From positions 310,001 through 374,000 of the forward strand of contig NZ_VFQF01000002.1 of NCBI RefSeq assembly GCF_006717145.1: a stretch of 64,000 nt of DNA, written 5' to 3'. This DNA is from Humibacillus xanthopallidus (GTDB lineage: Bacteria > Actinomycetota > Actinomycetes > Actinomycetales > Dermatophilaceae). A model generated the notes under the pieces. It was not told where the DNA came from. It saw only the letters and a program-made list of their open reading frames with translations, and did not search any database. The position numbers and the translations under genes are program-made. This document shows, in pieces, positions 61,164 to 64,000 of the stretch (the first letter of the stretch is position 1; each line of letters opens with the position of its first letter).

Positions 61164-62014
61164 CCGACGCAGCAGTCCAGGACGCCACACGCGTGGCGCC
61201 GGCATCACCTCACGACTTCCAGCCACCGGGCTTCGTCCGCCAGGTCACGACGATGGTCTGGCGCAGCCTGAAGCACATCAAGCGCCAGCCCGAGATGCTC
61301 ACCGACGTCACCATCCAGCCGGTGATGTTCGTGCTCCTCTTCGCCTTCGTCTTCGGCGGCTCGATCGTCATCCCCGGCTTCAACTACCGCGAGTGGCTGA
61401 TGCCGGGGATCATGGCCCAGACGATGGCGTTCTCCGCCTTCATCGTCGCGATCGGCCTCAACATGGATCTCGGCAAGGGCATCATCGACCGGTTCCGCTC
61501 GCTCCCGATCTCACGGGGCTCGGTGCTCGTCGGGCGCAGCATCTACAGCATCATCCACTCGAGCATCGGCATCTTCGTCATGTCGCTGACGGGGCTGGCG
61601 ATCGGCTGGCGCATCCACAACGGCGTCGGCAAGGCGCTGCTCGCCTTCGGGCTGCTGCTCCTCTTCGGCTTCGCGATGATCTGGGTGGGCATCCTCGTCG
61701 GCTCGTCGATGCGCTCACCCGAGGCCGTCAACGGGCTGATGTTCACGACGATCTTCCCGGTGACCTTCCTCGCCAACACGTTCGCACCGACCGTCGGCAT
61801 GGCGAGCTGGCTGCGCACCATCGCCGAGTGGAACCCGATCAGCGCGCTCGTGCAGGCGATGCGAGAGCTGTGGGGCAACGGCCCGCCGGCGCTGCCGGAT
61901 GCTGCACTGCCACTCCACTACCCGGTGATCACGACGGTCATCTGGTCCGTCGCCATCACGGCCGTCATGGCGCCGCTCGCCGTGCGAGCGTTCATCCGCC
62001 GCACGACCGACTGA
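61160..62014 (+). CDS. DrrB-type ABC-2 permease
   Basis: 284 residues, six membrane helices. Family motifs: TIQPVMFVLLFAFVFGGSI, EWLMPGIMAQTMAFSAF, DRFRSLPISRGSVLVGRS and FPVTFLANTFAPTVGMASWL. Pairs with the upstream ATPase; substrate unknown. Confidence 0.9.
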   Translation: MTDAAVQDATRVAPASPHDFQPPGFVRQVTTMVWRSLKHIKRQPEMLTDVTIQPVMFVLLFAFVFGGSIVIPGFNYREWLMPGIMAQTMAFSAFIVAIGLNMDLGKGIIDRFRSLPISRGSVLVGRSIYSIIHSSIGIFVMSLTGLAIGWRIHNGVGKALLAFGLLLLFGFAMIWVGILVGSSMRSPEAVNGLMFTTIFPVTFLANTFAPTVGMASWLRTIAEWNPISALVQAMRELWGNGPPALPDAALPLHYPVITTVIWSVAITAVMAPLAVRAFIRRTTD

Positions 62015-62041
62015 GGCCGGGGGCGGCGTCAGGGACCGACG

Positions 62042-62461
62042 TCAGGCGTCGGTGCCGCGCGGTGGGAGGTCGTGCTCGAAGTCCATGCGGTGCGTGCCGT
62101 CAGCATCGATGTGCAGCCGCACGGTGCCGGTGATGCCCGTGAGCTCCTCGGTGCCGCTCTCGGGCACGATGACGCCGTACTCGTTGAAGCGATCGGCGCC
62201 GCTGGTCGACGCGGCGTGCACGAAGTTGAACGCGCCGTGCCGACCGTCGACCGTGCCCTCGAACGACTCCAGGGCGACGTAGGTGCCGACTCCGCGCTCC
62301 GGGTCGAAGGCCGACGTGAACTGGGTGATGCTGCGACCGGCCACGTCCCCGGCATACGTCTTGCTCATCCGCAGGTGGCCGCTCGGGAGTCCCGTCGCGA
62401 TGCTCGGGGTGTAGTCGGTCACGTCGAAGTCCGACGTCGTGAAGGTCGAGGTGCTGATCAT
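62042..62461 (-). CDS. DUF3224-family protein
   Basis: 139 residues. ISQFTSAFD-like SITQFTSAFDPERGVGTYVALESFEGTVDGRHGAFNFVH (hallmarks VGTYVALESFEGTVDG and GAFNFVHAAS), then PESGTEELTGITGTVRLHIDADGTHRMDFEH (end part GTHRMDFEHDLP). Allene-oxide-cyclase-like beta barrel; function unknown. ATG fixed by the leaderless -10 seven bases upstream. Confidence 0.88.
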   Translation of the reverse strand: MISTSTFTTSDFDVTDYTPSIATGLPSGHLRMSKTYAGDVAGRSITQFTSAFDPERGVGTYVALESFEGTVDGRHGAFNFVHAASTSGADRFNEYGVIVPESGTEELTGITGTVRLHIDADGTHRMDFEHDLPPRGTDA

Positions 62462-62468
62462 GCGCGAG

Positions 62469-62474
62469 ACGCTA
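62469..62474 (-). promoter_or_regulatory. -10 element of a leaderless promoter (DUF3224 gene)
   Basis: TAGCGT on the minus strand, seven bases before the ATG at 62461. Confidence 0.5.
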
Positions 62475-62574
62475 ACCGTGTGGAGCCGGCCGCGATAGAA
62501 CGTTCCCGTCAAGATCACGTCAGGGAGGTGGCGATCGTGCGTCACGGCCGCTCGGGCGGGTGTTTGCTGGAGTC

Positions 62575-63348
62575 ATGACGAGGAGCTGGCTGGCTGACCA
62601 CCGGGCGTGGTCGCGCTGGGGCGCGGCCCTGCTGCCGGTGGCCGTGGGTGCCGTGTTGGCACTGCTGCGCGGCAGCATGAACCAGAGCACGGCAGCGATG
62701 GTGCTCGTCCTCACCGTCGTGGCTGCCGCGGCCACGGGTGACCGCCTCTGCGGAGTCCTCGCGGCCCTGACGGCGGCGGGCAGCTTCGACTTCTTCCTCA
62801 CCGAGCCCTACTACTCGCTCTCGATCCACCAGAGCGACGACCTCGAGCTCGCGATCGTGCTCGTCGTCGTGGGCCTCGCGGTCACGGAGATCGCTCTCTG
62901 GGGACGACGGCAGGAGTCCACGGCCCAGCGCCGCGACGGCTACATCCAGGGCCTGACGCAGCTGCTCGACCTGCCCCCCGACACGAGCGAGGCGGCCCGG
63001 GCCGAGGCGATCGCGGCAGCCATCACCCGCACGCTCGGCGCCGACCGGAGCGAGTGGGTCGGGGCGCACCCCGCCGCGCTCGACGCCGTCGTCGATGCCG
63101 ACGGTGAGGTGCGCGTCGGCGGCAGCCGCGTGGCGGTCACGCGCTCGGGCCTGCCGACAGAGGCCTGCACCGCCGTCCCCGTGACCCGTGGCGGTATGCC
63201 GCTCGGCCACTTCCGCGTCGTCGCCTCGACCCGTGTCGCGCGCCCGACGCAGGAGCAGCTGCGGGTGGCCGTGCTGCTCGCCGACCGGATGTCGGCTGTC
63301 GAGTCCCTTCCGGCCCTGCCCGCACCACCGGAGGCGACTCTGCGTTGA
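62575..63348 (+). CDS. DUF4118 (KdpD-like) membrane protein
   Basis: 257 residues. Three to four membrane helices with AATGDRLCGVLAALTAAGSFDFFLTEPYYSLSI (hallmark FDFFLTEPYYSLSI) as in the KdpD membrane domain, then a soluble GAF-like region (about 125-250). There is no kinase domain, so it is a stand-alone sensor-like protein of unknown role. Start ATG with GGAG five bases upstream. Its stop codon is the first base group of repeat family B. Confidence 0.82.
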   Translation: MTRSWLADHRAWSRWGAALLPVAVGAVLALLRGSMNQSTAAMVLVLTVVAAAATGDRLCGVLAALTAAGSFDFFLTEPYYSLSIHQSDDLELAIVLVVVGLAVTEIALWGRRQESTAQRRDGYIQGLTQLLDLPPDTSEAARAEAIAAAITRTLGADRSEWVGAHPAALDAVVDADGEVRVGGSRVAVTRSGLPTEACTAVPVTRGGMPLGHFRVVASTRVARPTQEQLRVAVLLADRMSAVESLPALPAPPEATLR

Positions 63349-63449
63349 GTGACGGGTCGAGTCACGGGTTGAGTGACGGGTTGAGTGACGGGTTGAGTGA
63401 CGGGTCGAGTGACGGGTCGAGTGACGGGTCGAGTCACGGGTCGAGTCAC
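63347..63449. repeat. Repeat family B: nine 12-bp tandem units
   Basis: GAGT(G/C)AC followed by GGGT(C/T), period 12, starting at 63347, 63359, 63371, 63383, 63395, 63407, 63419, 63431 and 63443. The left flank CTGCGTTGAGT is shared with 32286. It begins inside the upstream stop codon and lies between converging genes. Confidence 0.88.
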
Positions 63450-63481
63450 GGCGTGACTCCGCGCGGCCGATCAACCGCGTG

Positions 63482-64000
63482 TCAGTCGACCGTCTGGTAG
63501 AGCGCCTGCTCCACGGTGCCGAAGTACGGGCCGTACATGACGTTCTTCTCGCCGCGGTAGCCGAACGAGTTGAGCGAGTTGAGATAGCCACCCGTGATCC
63601 AGCCTCCGCCCGACGAGCCGCCGGTCATGCTGCACGGCAACCGGTTGTCGGTCGAGCCCCTCGTGTCCTTGGTCGTGGGGCCGGAGCAGCGCCAGAGCGT
63701 CTGCCCGTCGTAGGGCGTCGCCGCGGGGTAGCCGTAGGCGTCGAAGGTGAGGTTGTAGCCCTTGTTGAACGCGATGGGGTAGGCAGAGCCCACGGCGCCC
63801 ACGAGAGTCTTGCCGTTGAGGGGGTTCATCGTCGCGAAGCCGATGTCGTGGTCGAAGTCGCCGCTCGTGCGCCACTGCTCCGTCGTCACCAGGGTCGCCG
63901 CCGTGAACGTGCCGTAGGGCCTACTGCCGTTCTCGTACTTCGGTACGAAGGCGAAGTTGCTCACGTAGGCGCCGGGGCCCTCGTTGACGCAGTGGCCGGC
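63482..64000 (-). CDS. Secreted trypsin-like serine protease (N-terminus outside window)
   Basis: 172 residues visible, continuing past the window edge. The catalytic triad is seen: AGHCV right at the edge (His), FDHDIGFATM (Asp) and MTGGSSGGGWI (Ser). Cysteine pairs RCSGP and LPCSMTGG support an extracellular S1 protease. The C-terminus is intact (VEQALYQTVD). The signal peptide and any prodomain are missing. Confidence 0.85.
   Translation of the reverse strand, partial: AGHCVNEGPGAYVSNFAFVPKYENGSRPYGTFTAATLVTTEQWRTSGDFDHDIGFATMNPLNGKTLVGAVGSAYPIAFNKGYNLTFDAYGYPAATPYDGQTLWRCSGPTTKDTRGSTDNRLPCSMTGGSSGGGWITGGYLNSLNSFGYRGEKNVMYGPYFGTVEQALYQTVD

Noticed and set aside
63347-63591. Minus-strand frame giving a DSTRHSTRHSTR-type peptide
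   Set aside because: Produced by the 12-bp repeat (four codons per unit); it runs antisense and out of frame into the protease gene end.
1-64000. tRNA, rRNA, IS element, prophage or integrase
   Set aside because: I saw no cloverleaf with CCA-type context, no ribosomal RNA sequence and no transposase or recombinase motif; a covariance-model scan would be decisive for small RNAs.

Overview
This is about 64 kb of very GC-rich DNA with strong G/C preference at third codon positions, tightly packed genes and many ATGA/GTGA stop-start overlaps. Gene content points to an actinobacterium: an F420-type PPOX oxidoreductase, a 10-methyl fatty acid gene pair, ECF sigma factors of the DGPF-linked type, a second clpP pair, a CmtR-like sensor and leaderless promoters. 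A Micrococcales lineage such as Intrasporangiaceae is plausible, but that is inference from gene content. No rRNA, tRNA, phage, IS element or CRISPR array was recognised.

Region 1 (1-17.4 kb) is one metabolic locus. A compact, translationally coupled operon (976-8061) encodes an inositol-3-phosphate synthase, a UbiA-type prenyltransferase, a TIM-barrel sugar isomerase, EboA, a TatD-like hydrolase (EboB-like), EboE and an alkaline-phosphatase-superfamily protein (EboF-like). This is an Ebo-type metabolite cluster in which an inositol phosphate cyclase takes the place of the usual EboD cyclase. A ROK repressor with its own operator follows, then a 1701-residue secreted ThuA/PQQ-sugar-dehydrogenase protein, a second TIM-barrel isomerase and a secreted ThuA protein. 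The gene cut by the left edge shares domains with these exported proteins.

Region 2 (17.6-32 kb) holds small stress and regulatory genes: two DGPF-protein/ECF42-like sigma modules, each behind the same TGTCGA-N17-CGT promoter; an alpha/beta hydrolase; DoxX and TetR; a methyltransferase; a small HTH protein with two phased palindromic operators; a 10-methyl fatty acid operon; a LysE exporter; and an in-frame XRE-RelA/SpoT fusion. A compound tandem-repeat array (22.64-23.01 kb) and a 24-bp-stem hairpin (25.13-25.21 kb) share one core sequence.

Region 3 (32-49.6 kb) carries transporters with regulators (APC/MocR, MFS, CmtR-like/CDF), DUF389, an M14 peptidase, a lipoprotein, an SGNH hydrolase, an F420 enzyme, a penicillin-acylase-family hydrolase, DNA polymerase IV and a GerW-like protein.

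Region 4 (49.7-64 kb) has a XylFGH-like sugar ABC operon with different codon habits and an 11-bp direct-repeat operator, an FAD dehydrogenase, a DinB-family protein, a second ClpP pair with ClgR/PopR-type operators and the matching regulator gene 2.4 kb downstream, a drug-type ABC exporter, small DUF proteins and the edge of a secreted serine protease.

Across the whole window the heptamer GGCATAC/GTATGCC recurs at least 42 times, far above what base composition suggests, both inside genes and in hairpins and promoters.
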